Assembly (NCBI RefSeq): GCF_040605455.1
Contig: NZ_JBEXCV010000035.1
Span: 1-64,000, forward strand
Reading direction: 5' to 3'
DNA: 64,000 bases
From: Embleya sp040605455
GTDB taxonomy: Bacteria; Actinomycetota; Actinomycetes; Streptomycetales; Streptomycetaceae
Of the stretch, positions 25,436-34,921 are shown piece after piece. Under the pieces are notes generated by a model that searched no databases, was not told where the DNA came from, and was given only the letters and a program-made list of their open reading frames with translations. The translations under genes were made by a program, and so were the position numbers. Position 1 is the stretch's first letter. Each line of letters starts with the position of its first letter.

Positions 25436-26604
25436 AGAAAGCTACTCGCCACTTCGTCGCAGCTATACGAGCGCAGGGCCGTCTCGACCCGGGCCCGCCG
25501 ATTCCGAGCGGACCTCTACCGCTGCGGCGCGGGGCTGCGTCACATGGGACGCCTGGCGGCGAACGGCTGCTTCGCCCCCGCGGGGCGACCGGAACAGGAC
25601 TGGCACTGGCCCCGGTACGACTTCCGCGTCCCCGCCGACTGGCCCTCGGGGGTGTACCTGGCGCTGCTGCGCCCGGACGCCGACGCTCCGCCGCACCCGG
25701 CACCCGACCGGGCCGAAACGGCCGACGCGCGACAATCGCGCATCCTGTTCGTGGTCACCCCCGCACGCCCTCCCGGGCCCGCATCCTGTACAAGGTGCCG
25801 CTGTTCACCTACCACGCCTACAACGAGAGCGGCGGCGGCAGCCTGTACCGCTCGCGCTACGACGCCGGCGTCACACCGCCCGCCGGCACCAGGATCGTCA
25901 CCCTGCGCCGACCCGGCGGCGGCATCGGCGGCCCGGTCAAGGGACACCCGGACGCACACGATCCGCGAACCCCACGCCAGACGTTCGCGCACAGGGACGC
26001 ACCCTTCATCGCCTGGCTCGAAGGCGCCGGCTTCCAGGTCGACTACTGCACCGACCTCGACCTGCACGACTCGGACCAACCCCTGCACGGCTACCGCCTG
26101 TTGCTGTCCGTCGGCCACGACGAACACTGGAGCGCGCCCACCCGCCGACACGTCACCGCCTTCCGCGACCGAGGCGGCAACATCGCCTTCTTCGGCGCGA
26201 ACACCTGCTGGTGGCGGATCACGGTCACCGCGGACGGCACGACCCTGCGCTGCGCCAAGTACCCGCCCGGCGCTGCGGTGGACGCGGACGTCGACGGGCT
26301 GCGGGGAGGCCCCGACCACTGGTGGGAAACCGCACCCGAGAACGACCTCACCGGAGTCAGCTACCGCAACGCGGGCGGCCACTGGAACGGACGCCGCGCC
26401 GCGCTGGGCTTCGCCGTCCAACACGCCGATCACCCGATCCTCGCGGGGACCGGGCTGCACGACGGCGACCTCCTCGGCGCCGAACACGCCCTGGTGGGCT
26501 ACGAATGCGACGGCGCCGCGCTGCGCCGGGATCCGGACGGGAGGTGCGCGGCGACGGGAGCGGACGGCACCCCGGCCGGGAGGGGAACTGGTGTTCGGCT
26601 CTGA
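25436..26604 (+). pseudogene. N,N-dimethylformamidase-beta-like protein, truncated and frameshifted
   Basis: The first part (DWHWPRYDFRVPADWPSGVY, RILFVVTPARP) and, after a shift near 25775, the second (VPLFTYHAYNESGGGSLYRS, LLLSVGHDEHWSAPTR, GGNIAFFGANTCWWRI) belong to the N,N-dimethylformamidase beta-subunit-like family. The N-terminus starts inside the domain right beside the res-like region, so it was cut off by the older element. A further irregularity lies near 26575. The second part could be translated from ATG 25795 (269 residues) but lacks the start of the fold. The natural substrate of this family in streptomycetes is unknown. Confidence 0.75.
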
Positions 26605-26865
26605 CCCGTAGTCGACTCGCGCACGTCGCGCAGTTCTGCCTGCGCCCCGACACCCTCGCGGCGGCCAACCGCCCTGATCCCTGCGAAGTCCAAGGTGCCG
26701 ATCGTCGGCTCGCAGCCGAAGCACCCCGCGCCGCAACGGGCATGAGAGAAGAGCTCTTGGGTGACACCCGGGCAAGGGAGTCCGATCCGGTGGCCGGCCG
26801 GCATGAGCATGTCATCGTTCCGCGGGTATCGTGCTCTCGACAGCAGCGGAGAGGGTGTGGGCGTG

Positions 26866-27085
26866 ACAGCCTAGGCAGAAGGCTTCGATCGCCTGGTCGA
26901 ACCGTTCCGTTCGGAGTTGTTGGCGTACTGCTACCGGATGTTGGGTTCGGCTCACGACGCCGAGGACTTGGTCCAGGACACGTACCTGAGGGCGTGGCGG
27001 GCGTGGGAGCAGTACGACGAGACTCGCAGTTCCCTGCGTACCTGGCTCTACCGGATCGCGACGAACGTCTGTCTGGCACTGATAC
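26866..27085 (+). pseudogene. ECF sigma factor, region 2 only, with a stop near the start
   Basis: FDRLVEPFRSELLAYCYRML, then GSAHDAEDLVQDTYLRAWRA, is region 2 of a SigJ/SigG-like ECF sigma factor (core binding and -10 recognition). The likely GTG start (26866) is followed by a TAG after three codons (GTG ACA GCC TAG), which could be a CAG-to-TAG change. Similarity stops near 27085 (region 4 absent) where recombinase sequence begins. Confidence 0.7.
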
Positions 27086-27094
27086 AGAGCCTGC

Positions 27095-27639
27095 TCGCGG
27101 CTGGACCTGGTCCGCTGGCTCCTCACCGATCAGGACGCGCCCCTGCGAAGCCGGATCGTCGCACTCGTCCTGTCGCTCTACGCGCAACCGCTCAGCTGCA
27201 TTGCCCGACTCACCGTCGACGATGTCATCCGCGACGGCGACGACGTGTTCCACTTCCTCCGCCTGGGAGATCCACCCTTGCCGGTCCCACAACCCGTCGC
27301 CGACCTGCTGCTCGACCACATCGCGGAACGGAGCAACACGCACACCGCGACGAGCCCGGGTCCCTGTGGCTATTCCCCGGCCAACGGCGCCGGACAACCC
27401 ATGCACCCCGCCATACTCGGTGAACTCGTCACCGCCCTCGGTATCCCATGCTGACCGGCTGGGTCGTCGCCATCCGCCAACACGTCCTTGAGACGCCCGC
27501 ACCCGTCATCGCCGACGTTCTCGGCCCTTGGAGTCGATATCCCCCGGCGATCACTCAAAGCCACCAACACGCCCGTCACACCCGAGAACTCGCGGCAGTT
27601 GATTACGCGAACTCATCAGTCAACCACCGGTTGCAGTGA
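27095..27639 (+). pseudogene. Tyrosine-recombinase-like gene, broken
   Basis: One frame reads LDLVRWLLTDQDAPLRSRIV, then LSLYAQPLSCIARLTVDDVI, FHFLRLGDPPLPVPQPVADL; after a stop at 27454 another gives AIRQHVLETPAPVIADVLG. This order matches a streptomycete family of large site-specific integrase-like proteins (recalled by eye). At least two frame changes and the lack of an N-terminus make it a relic fused onto the sigma fragment. Confidence 0.5.
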
Positions 27640-27641
27640 TG

Positions 27642-28013
27642 CTACTTATTGAACACTTTGAGCAGACCGGTGATGCAGGGAATCGCCAGAAGCGAAAAGA
27701 AGATGGTGCTAATCACATCGTGTGAGGTCTTGTAAAATATGATGATCCCCAGAATGATGACCAGAGGACCGATGCATCCGCACCCCTTTGCTGCCCTGTC
27801 TCCGGCCCTCTGGGCTCTCTGAGCGGCCCATTGCCTTCGCATCTCTGTCATGTACTGCTCGCGGAAGGCCATCTCTTCAGGGCTTCTGGGTGCCTGGGCC
27901 CAGTTGAATATCATGTTCCCGTTGACGTCCCGGAACTGAGATACTGGGCCGTAGAAGTTTCCTCCTGAGACCTGGTTGTAAACGTTCGGATGATCGTCAT
28001 CTTGATCTGCCAT
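27642..28013 (-). CDS. Small membrane protein with an N-terminal Gly/Val repeat-like motif
   Basis: 123 residues. The start NVYNQVSGGNFYGPVSQFRD resembles the 'SG..x.GPV.Q....G' motif found near the start of many actinobacterial conflict and signalling proteins, where it may form a beta-helix-like or assembly segment (weak recall). Residues ~77-120 form two hydrophobic helices (GPLVIILGIIIFYKT, IFFSLLAIPCITGLL). Codon use is clearly A/T-richer than its surroundings, suggesting transfer. No partner gene is adjacent. Confidence 0.65.
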   Translation of the reverse strand: MADQDDDHPNVYNQVSGGNFYGPVSQFRDVNGNMIFNWAQAPRSPEEMAFREQYMTEMRRQWAAQRAQRAGDRAAKGCGCIGPLVIILGIIIFYKTSHDVISTIFFSLLAIPCITGLLKVFNK

Positions 28014-29375
28014 GTGACCATCTTAGGAACTGATTTGACGTTACGTCAGCATGAGCAGGATTGTCAGCCAATCTTTTCCTTGTTGGTGTCCGGGCGACGG
28101 TCCGGCTGTGTCGCCTGAGTTCCTGGCTGACCAGGCGTCGGCGTAGGGGTGGTTCACGGAAGAACCGACGCGACCGGAGCCGGAGCGTTCCTTCGGACGA
28201 CGCGTTCCGCCGCGCCGTGATCGCGCGGCTTCGCGAATCCCGGGCGGGCCGGGGCATTCGGGTGGTTGATTGGCGTGGACCGGTCGTGACGGCGCGGACA
28301 CAGGGGGTACCCGCTATGGGAGTCGCACCACGTATCTCGCCAAGGCCCAACTCCGGGAACCCCTGGGGGTGAACACCTTCGGCCTGCGCCGGGTCCTGTG
28401 GCGGGAGGACTTCCCGGCGTCGGAGAAGCACGGGCCCGCGCTGGGTTCGACGAGGACGACGACCCGGTGTGGAACGCGACCGAGGTAATGGTTGACCAAC
28501 GCCCCTCAAGCTCCCGCCCACGGTCGGAAGCGTCGAGGCGGGCGAATTCACCCGGACGGGTCCCGGGTGTGCCTATCACGCACTCGTGGCTCGTGCGGTG
28601 CTCAGCGGCCCTTGGGTGGGTCATGCGGGTGCGGAGCAGGGTGGCGCGGGTGAGTTCGGTGCCGTCGGGGTGTTCCCGGTTAAGGAGGGCGGTCAGGGGT
28701 TGGGGCGTGTCGCCAGTCAGGACGCAGGAGGCCTCGGTGGGCCGCTCGTCCCGGGCGGGACGTGGTCCAACAGGGTGGGCCGAGTCAGAAGCCGGCCCTC
28801 GTCGGCTCCGGTGACGGGGCTCGCGGCCGTCCACGGCCAGGGTCGCGCCGTCGGAGAGTCCTGTCTCCAGGTACCGCCACCTTGTCGTGTGTGCGGCGGT
28901 GATCAGAGGCCCATCTCGGACCGGGGCGCGTCGCCGGGACCGCAGGTGTCTCCTGCGGCGACGCAGGCCGAAGCCCACCCCCTCCTGGTGCGGCCGCAGG
29001 GCCGAGGGGCCGGTGTTCTGGTCCTCCGACAGCGCCGGGCAACTTGTAGGCCGCTTGAGCCGGCTTGAAACGTCCGTTGCACCGCGGTGCGTTCCGGATT
29101 CACCGCGGCAGGGCGACCGTTTCGGACCGGTGACCGGCCTCCGGTCCGACTCGTAGCCGCCCGCCCGGACCACGACCGCCGGCATGCGGGGCCGGCGCAA
29201 TCGAGCCGCAAGACGGGCAGCGGATGGTTGTTGCGGGAGCCAAAGGCCGCGTTCACCGTTTGCGAACGCACTGGTGGGTGGGATACGCGGCGTCCGTCCT
29301 TGGCAGCATCCGTCCCAGATCCACTGGGTCCTGCTCGGCACTCGGAGCGGGCCGCCTAACAACTTACGGAGAATC
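28014..29375. other. 1.36 kb without a confident gene
   Basis: Open frames exist on both strands but all look like noise: high Arg/Pro/Ser, no binding sites. A minus-strand stretch at about 28540-28900 (TTRWRYLETGLSDGATLAVD, LTALLNREHPDGTELTRATL) might be a gene relic but is not recognised. Confidence 0.4.
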
Positions 29376-30155
29376 ATGCGCGTCCGCGCTTTCACCGCTG
29401 CTTTGTCGGGAATTCTGACCTTTTGCGCCTTGGGTGCCGCACCGGCGCAGGCCAGTCCCGTCAGCCCCACGACGATCATGGCCGTCACGGTCAACGGTGG
29501 TCAGCCCATCGCGGTCGGCACCGCCACGAAGACCATCAGCGCCGCCGTGCTCGGCACCAACGACTCCGGGATCGGCGCCGGGATCGTCTTCCTCTGGCAT
29601 GGCGCCACCGACTACGCGCACCGGGACGCCACACTCTCGGATTCGAACCCGGGCGTGTGCTTCTCCCCCGGCGCCTTGGGGCACTGCACATCGACGATCG
29701 GCATCACCCCGGCCCGGGACACCGACAAGGCTCTGTACAGCAACTCCCTCGCCGGAACGTGGAAGGTCGCGACCTTCGTGTGGGGCAACAACCATCAGTT
29801 GGGCTACTCGTACCAGTACTCCACCGTCCAGGTGCTGAGGCAGGCGAAGCTCTCGGCCGACGCCGCTCCCGAGCCGGCGCACGTGGGCCAGACGATCAAC
29901 GTCTCCGGCAAGCTCGTCCGCGCGGACTGGGAGACCGGCGCGGACGCAGGCTATGCAAACCAGCCCGTGAAGCTCCAGTTCCACAAGACGGGGAGCACCG
30001 GATTCGTCACTCTCAAGACGGTGATGACCGGTTCAGGGGGCGTCCTCAACACCACGGTCAAGGTGTCCGCCAACGGCTCCTACCGGTTCGCGTTCGCCGG
30101 CGACGCCACCACCTCGGCGGTCCAGTCGGTCGAAGACGTCGTCAACCTCGATTAG
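29376..30155 (+). CDS. Secreted protein with Ig-like fold, function unknown
   Basis: ATG at 29376 with GGAG upstream; 259 residues with a signal peptide (MRVRAFTAALSGILTFCALG, cleavage after AQA). The mature part has two sections: residues ~30-160 with two cysteines (GVCFSPG, GHCTSTI) and ~165-259 (PAHVGQTINVSGKLVRADWE, GVLNTTVKVSANGSYRF), a beta-sandwich pattern common in streptomycete secreted 'calcium-binding/YncE-like' proteins. Its signal peptide closely resembles that of the tri-repeat protein at 38947. Confidence 0.75.
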   Translation: MRVRAFTAALSGILTFCALGAAPAQASPVSPTTIMAVTVNGGQPIAVGTATKTISAAVLGTNDSGIGAGIVFLWHGATDYAHRDATLSDSNPGVCFSPGALGHCTSTIGITPARDTDKALYSNSLAGTWKVATFVWGNNHQLGYSYQYSTVQVLRQAKLSADAAPEPAHVGQTINVSGKLVRADWETGADAGYANQPVKLQFHKTGSTGFVTLKTVMTGSGGVLNTTVKVSANGSYRFAFAGDATTSAVQSVEDVVNLD

Positions 30156-30611
30156 CCGCAGAGGCCGTCTTGCCGTCCACCGGCGTAGGGCGCTGTGCGT
30201 TCGGCGCACTGGTCGGCGCTGATGCCGCAGGGAGATCGCCGTGGGTGACCGCGGGACCCGGGGATCCATGCCGAGCCCGAAGTGGCGGGCGGTCGAGCGG
30301 GTCTACGGCCGGCCGGTTCGCCGGCCGCGCACATCCTCCACCGATGTCTCCTCCCGTGACGACGAGGGTCTGCCCGGCCGCTCCGAAGCCGTCATCCGTA
30401 TCGCCCTGATCCCCGGCCGCACCGTCCGCCGCCTCACCAGCGAGAACACCGCATCCCGGCGCGATCCGACACCTCATGCCGAACAGCGCGTTTTGACAGC
30501 GGACACTGGGAGAGAACGACCTCTGGCAGCTCGCTGCCCCGTGCTTGAAGCGAGCGCAGCCGTTGGCTCCTGTGGCGTGTCACTATGTGTGGATCACGAC
30601 AGGGGGCGATG
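30156..30611. other. Intergenic region before the SARP regulator
   Basis: No credible gene. Near the start of the next gene, TTGGCT and TATGTG are 15 bases apart (about 30563-30588), a possible weak promoter. A short dyad GGCAGC-TC-GCTGCC lies at about 30525-30538. Confidence 0.35.
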
Positions 30612-33600
30612 ATGAGCGGGCTGCATATCAGCGTGTTGGGCGAGGTGAGAGCCACGTTCCAGGACCAGGTCGTGGACCTGGGAGGGCTTCGACAGCGCGC
30701 TGTGCTGGCCCTCTTGCTGGTGGCACGGGGCGGGATCATCACCAGTGACCGGCTGGTCGACGGGGTGTGGGGCGGGTCGCCGCCGCCAAGGGCGCAAGGC
30801 GCACTGCACGCGTACGTCTCGCATCTGCGACGCCGGCTCGAACCCGGACGGGAGGCCAGGTCCCGCAGCGGCTTCATCGTCAGTGAGGGCTCCGGCTACG
30901 TCTTGCGGATACCGGACGAAGCAGTCGACGCGTGGCGCTTCGAACAGTCACTGGGGCATGCCGCCACGATCACCGACCCGGCCGAGGTGGTGCCGGTTCT
31001 CGAGGGCGGACTGGCGCTGTGGCGAGGACCGGCGTTCGCCGAGTACTCGGCAGAGCTGTGGGCCCGGGGGGAGATCGCACGGCTGGCGGAGTTGCGTGAG
31101 GTGGCTCGTGAGCGGCTGCTCGCCGCACGTCTTGAGCGTGGTGAGGACGCGGTCCTCGTGCCGGAGATCGAGGCACTGATCGGACAGGACCCCCTGCGCG
31201 AGGGACGCTGGCGTCTGCTCGCCCTCGCCCTCTATCGTTCGCACCGGCAGGGCGACGCGCTGAGCGCGTTGCGGCGCGCCAGACAGGTCCTTGCCGAGGA
31301 ACTCGGGACCGATCCCGGCTTCGCTCTGCGCACCCTCGAAGCGGACGTTCTCGCACAGTCACCCGCGCTCGACCGGCCTGCACCTGCCGGATTCGCGCAC
31401 CAAGAGGCACCGGCTGCGGCCCCGGAGGGGACGCGAATACGGCCGGCCGGTGCAGCCCGACCGGCTTCCCAGGGCGCGGACGTCCTGGTGGACCGGGACC
31501 GGCAGCTGATCGAACTGGGCGACTGTCTGGCCGGTGCGCTGAAGGGCAGGGCCGGCATAGTCCTCGTGGAGGGCCCCGCCGGTATCGGCAAGAGCCGCCT
31601 GCTCGCCGAGGTTCGCCGGCTGGCCGCCGAACATGAGGTGCTGACGCTGACCGCACGCGGCAGCCAGCGTGAGAAGGACTACGGATACGGCGCCGTGCGC
31701 CAACTCCTCGAACGCCTGGTCGTCAGGCGCGGCGGCGAACTGATGACCGGAGCCGCCGCCGCGTCCACCGCGGTCTTCGACCCCGACGCAGCCGACCACG
31801 GCCACCAGCCCGACAGCTACGCGGTCCTGAACGGCCTCCACCAGCTGACCCTCAGGCTCGCCGCCGAACGCCCCCTCCTCCTGGCCATCGACGACCTGCA
31901 GTGGTGCGACACCGGCTCGCTCCGCTTTCTGGCCCATCTCGCGGGCCGCCTCGAAGGACTCCCCATCCTCATCGCCGTCACCCTGCGTACAGGCGAACCG
32001 CACCATGACGGGGAGCTGCTGGCCGAACTCGCCGACAACGCCGCCGCTCTGCGGATCCATCCCACTCCGCTCACGCCGGCGGGCGTCGCCGATGTGGTTC
32101 GCGACGCGCTGGGCGAGCCTCCTGACGCGACGTTCGCCGACGCCTGCCACCGGGCCACATCCGGCAACCCCCTGCTCCTGCGCCAGTTGGTGCGGGCGCT
32201 CCAGTCACGCGGCATCCGGCCCGAGGCCGCCCAGGCCGGAACCGTCACCTCCGTGGGATCCAGGGCCGTCTCCCAGCTGGTCCTCAGCCGCCTCGCCCGG
32301 CTACCCGCCGACGCGACAGCCGCGGCCCAGACGGTCGCCGTCCTCGGCGACGGCGCGACACTGCCCGACGTCGCCGCCGTCATGGAAGTGTCCGAGAACG
32401 AGGCAGCGGACGCCATCGCGCCCCTGGTCCGCGCCGAAATCATCCGCGACCACTACCCGTTCGGCTTCGTTCACCCCCTCGTGGGAGACGCCGTCTACCG
32501 GGACCTGCCGCCCGGCGAAAGACAATTGCGTCACGAGCGGGCCGCCCGCATCCTGCACGCTGCGGCCTCACCCCCCGAGCAGACGGCGGCCCACCTGCTG
32601 CTCACCCCACACCGCGGCGACCCCTGGGTCGTCGACATGCTGTGCGCGGCCGCCCGGGAAGCCGCGGGCCGCGGTGCCGCCGACGCCGCCGCCACCTACC
32701 TCACCCGCGCTCTGCGGGAGCCGCCCGGCCCCACCCGGCAGCCCGAGGTGCTCCTCGAACTCGGCCGCGCCGAGACCCTCGGCAACGGTCCCGCCGCGGT
32801 GGAACACCTGCGTCAGGCCTACGAGACGCTGACCGACCCGCCGCGCCGGGCCGCCGCGGCGCTTCTCCTCTCCCGGATCCTGGTCTTCGCCGGCAGGCAG
32901 GGTCAGGCGACCGAGTTCGCCCAGCGTGCTGCGGCCCGGCTGCCCCCCGAACTGAAGGACGAACGGCAGGGCCTGCTGGCGCTGGAGCGGATGAGCGCCT
33001 ACATGCACGGCCTGGACCGGCAGCCGTGGCGCAGTCCGCAGGACCCCGTCATCGACGGCGACGGGTCCGGCGCCCGGATGCTCGCCGCCTACCTGTCCTG
33101 GGAAGCCGCCCAGGACGGGAGTGAACGCAGCGGGGCCGTCGCGCTCGCCCGCTTCGCCGTCGCCGACCGTGTCCTGCTGGACGCCGGGGAAGAGCTGCTC
33201 TGGTACGCCGCCGTCATCGTCCTGCACCTGGCGGACGAGGAGGTCGGAGCGCTGTGGGGCGCGGCACTGGCCCGCGCCGACGAGCGCGGCTCGCTGTTCT
33301 CCGTCCTCTCGACCCACATGTGGCGGGGTTTCACACAGTGGGACCAGGGAGATCTCCGAGGGGCGCTGAAGTCCCTCACGATCTCCGTGGAGCAGCACCA
33401 GGCCTGGGGCCTCGCACCCGGTGCCTCACGAGGCTGGGACTTCTTGACGGGAGTTCTGCTGGATCTGGGCGATACCGACGGTGCCCGCGCGTGCCTGGAT
33501 CGGATGCGCGCCTTGGCCAGGAATACCGAGGGCGCCCTCCTCACCAGGGAGACGCAGGCCAGGGTGCTCATCGCGGAAGGGCGTCATGACGAGGCGCTCA

Positions 33601-34022
33601 CCAGCTTGGACGCCGCCCGGCAGCTGCGGCCGTCCGTGGTCAACCACGCCTGGCGGCCGTGGGCGCCGCTGCGCGTCCAGGCGCTGGCGGGTGTCGGCGA
33701 ACGGGCCGAGGCGGAGACCCTCGCCAGGGAGCAACTCGCGCTGGCCCGCCGATGGGGCGCGCCGAGCATGGTGGGTCGGTCCTTGCGGATGCTGGGCGAG
33801 CTGCGCGGCGCCCAGGGGGTGCCCGAACTCCGGGAGGCGGTGACGCTGCTCGCGCCCGGCCTCGCCCGTCTTGAACATGCCCGCGCCCTGTACTCCCTGG
33901 CGGTCCACGGCCCCTCCCAGGAGGCCGAGTCCGCCTTGCGCCAGGCGTACCCCATCGCTGAGCGCTGCGGGGCCGCCGGTCTCCTCCGGTCGATCGGCGA
34001 CCTCATGGGCAGGCGTAGGTGA
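30612..34022 (+). CDS. SARP-type transcriptional regulator with AAA ATPase and TPR-like region
   Basis: ATG 30612 (or 30609) after AGGGGG; about 1,136 residues. Residues 1-95: OmpR-like winged helix (ISVLGEVRATFQDQVVDLGG, LRQRAVLALLLVARGG). ~100-250: bacterial transcriptional activation domain (BTAD). ~290-650: AAA/STAND ATPase, Walker A GPAGIGKS, Walker B LLLAIDDLQW. The rest is helical repeat sequence. Unlike LuxR-LAL regulators it has no C-terminal HTH. The AfsR/SARP family activates secondary-metabolite genes, often downstream of Ser/Thr kinases. Here a Ser/Thr kinase operon is convergent next door, overlapping this gene's end by 20 nt. No biosynthetic cluster is visible in the window. 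Confidence 0.9.
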   Translation: MSGLHISVLGEVRATFQDQVVDLGGLRQRAVLALLLVARGGIITSDRLVDGVWGGSPPPRAQGALHAYVSHLRRRLEPGREARSRSGFIVSEGSGYVLRIPDEAVDAWRFEQSLGHAATITDPAEVVPVLEGGLALWRGPAFAEYSAELWARGEIARLAELREVARERLLAARLERGEDAVLVPEIEALIGQDPLREGRWRLLALALYRSHRQGDALSALRRARQVLAEELGTDPGFALRTLEADVLAQSPALDRPAPAGFAHQEAPAAAPEGTRIRPAGAARPASQGADVLVDRDRQLIELGDCLAGALKGRAGIVLVEGPAGIGKSRLLAEVRRLAAEHEVLTLTARGSQREKDYGYGAVRQLLERLVVRRGGELMTGAAAASTAVFDPDAADHGHQPDSYAVLNGLHQLTLRLAAERPLLLAIDDLQWCDTGSLRFLAHLAGRLEGLPILIAVTLRTGEPHHDGELLAELADNAAALRIHPTPLTPAGVADVVRDALGEPPDATFADACHRATSGNPLLLRQLVRALQSRGIRPEAAQAGTVTSVGSRAVSQLVLSRLARLPADATAAAQTVAVLGDGATLPDVAAVMEVSENEAADAIAPLVRAEIIRDHYPFGFVHPLVGDAVYRDLPPGERQLRHERAARILHAAASPPEQTAAHLLLTPHRGDPWVVDMLCAAAREAAGRGAADAAATYLTRALREPPGPTRQPEVLLELGRAETLGNGPAAVEHLRQAYETLTDPPRRAAAALLLSRILVFAGRQGQATEFAQRAAARLPPELKDERQGLLALERMSAYMHGLDRQPWRSPQDPVIDGDGSGARMLAAYLSWEAAQDGSERSGAVALARFAVADRVLLDAGEELLWYAAVIVLHLADEEVGALWGAALARADERGSLFSVLSTHMWRGFTQWDQGDLRGALKSLTISVEQHQAWGLAPGASRGWDFLTGVLLDLGDTDGARACLDRMRALARNTEGALLTRETQARVLIAEGRHDEALTSLDAARQLRPSVVNHAWRPWAPLRVQALAGVGERAEAETLAREQLALARRWGAPSMVGRSLRMLGELRGAQGVPELREAVTLLAPGLARLEHARALYSLAVHGPSQEAESALRQAYPIAERCGAAGLLRSIGDLMGRRR

Positions 34023-34881
34023 AGGTGGCCGACGCGTCTGCCGGGTCGGGCGACAGGATCTCCAGGGTGGCGGTTGCCCGCACGGTCCCGTGGCCGTCGA
34101 AGGTCCAGTGCAGGACGACGTCCGTCCGGTGCACATCCTGGGCGACCTGCTGCCGGAGAATGCCGGAAACCGTGCCGTCGCTGCGCTTCCAGCGGTAGTT
34201 CACCGTGCCTTCACGGCCATTGGTGTGCAGGGTGCCGATGACCGTGGCGGTGCCGTTGCAGGCGGGACCCGCGGCATCGGTGTGGACGGTGGCTCCGGTC
34301 ACGGCGAGCGCGGGTGCGTACCGCTGCCAGGCGAGGTAGGCCAGCACCGCGATCAGCACGACCGCCGGCAACAGCCAGCCGCCGAGGACGCCCCTGCGCG
34401 GTCTACGTCGGCGTGGGACATCCTGCGGCCTCGGGCCTGGGGATACGGTGCCGTGCCAGACGCTCGCCACCCGGCTGTCGGTGGTGTCCGTCAGGGTGGG
34501 CACTCCGGGGCCGAAGCGGGGCGCCTCCGCCGACCCCGGTGCGACGGGTTCCGGGGCGTGGAGTGTGGCGGCGAGGGCAGCGGGCGTCAGTCGTACGGTG
34601 CCGATTTCGTCCGCGTGGGGAAGGCGCACGGTTGCCCCCGGTGCGACGGGTTCCGGGGCGTGGAGTGTAGCGGCGAGGGCAGCGGGCGTCAGTCGTACGG
34701 TGCCGATTTCGTCCGCGTGCGGACGACGCACGGTTGCCCCCGGTGCGACGGGTTCCGGGGCGTGGAGTGTGGCGGCGAGGGCAGCGGGCGTCAGTCGTAC
34801 GGTGCCGACCTCGTCCGCGTGGGGAAGGCGCACGGTGCTCTCCTCGGGGCTGTCCTGAGGTGTTTCCTGAGGTGTTGTCAT
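34003..34881 (-). CDS. Membrane protein with three 33-residue N-terminal repeats
   Basis: ATG at 34881 with GGAGAGG; 292 residues. Residues ~15-115 are three near-identical units carrying TVRLPHADEIGTVRLTPAAL and AATLHAPEPVAPG. Then a basic stretch, one membrane helix (GGWLLPAVVLIAVLAYLAWQ, ~175-195), and a ~95-residue outside beta domain with two cysteines (GPACNGTA, FTYACP). The repeats are in the cytoplasm and full of Thr in acidic context, so they may be substrates of the neighbouring kinase. The outside domain resembles the C-terminal domain of that kinase in layout. The gene is 40 nt after the kinase gene. Confidence 0.8.
   Translation of the reverse strand: MTTPQETPQDSPEESTVRLPHADEVGTVRLTPAALAATLHAPEPVAPGATVRRPHADEIGTVRLTPAALAATLHAPEPVAPGATVRLPHADEIGTVRLTPAALAATLHAPEPVAPGSAEAPRFGPGVPTLTDTTDSRVASVWHGTVSPGPRPQDVPRRRRPRRGVLGGWLLPAVVLIAVLAYLAWQRYAPALAVTGATVHTDAAGPACNGTATVIGTLHTNGREGTVNYRWKRSDGTVSGILRQQVAQDVHRTDVVLHWTFDGHGTVRATATLEILSPDPADASATFTYACP
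34550..34835. repeat. Three tandem ~99-bp DNA repeats inside the membrane-protein gene
   Basis: A block with GGTGCGACGGGTTCCGGGGC, then GTGGAGTGT, recurs at about 99-bp spacing (around 34549, 34648 and 34747) with only a few changes. Near-identity at silent positions shows recent duplication or gene conversion. Confidence 0.85.
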
Positions 34882-34921
34882 CCGGCATCCTCTCCTTCGT
34901 ACGGCGTGGATCCCCGAACTC

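Noticed and set aside
28154..29494. 446-codon minus frame
   Set aside because: Part is antisense to the secreted protein at 29376, the rest is arginine/serine-rich with no start signal or recognisable domain.
30241..30612. 124-codon frame before the SARP gene
   Set aside because: No binding site, basic composition, overlaps the probable promoter of the regulator.
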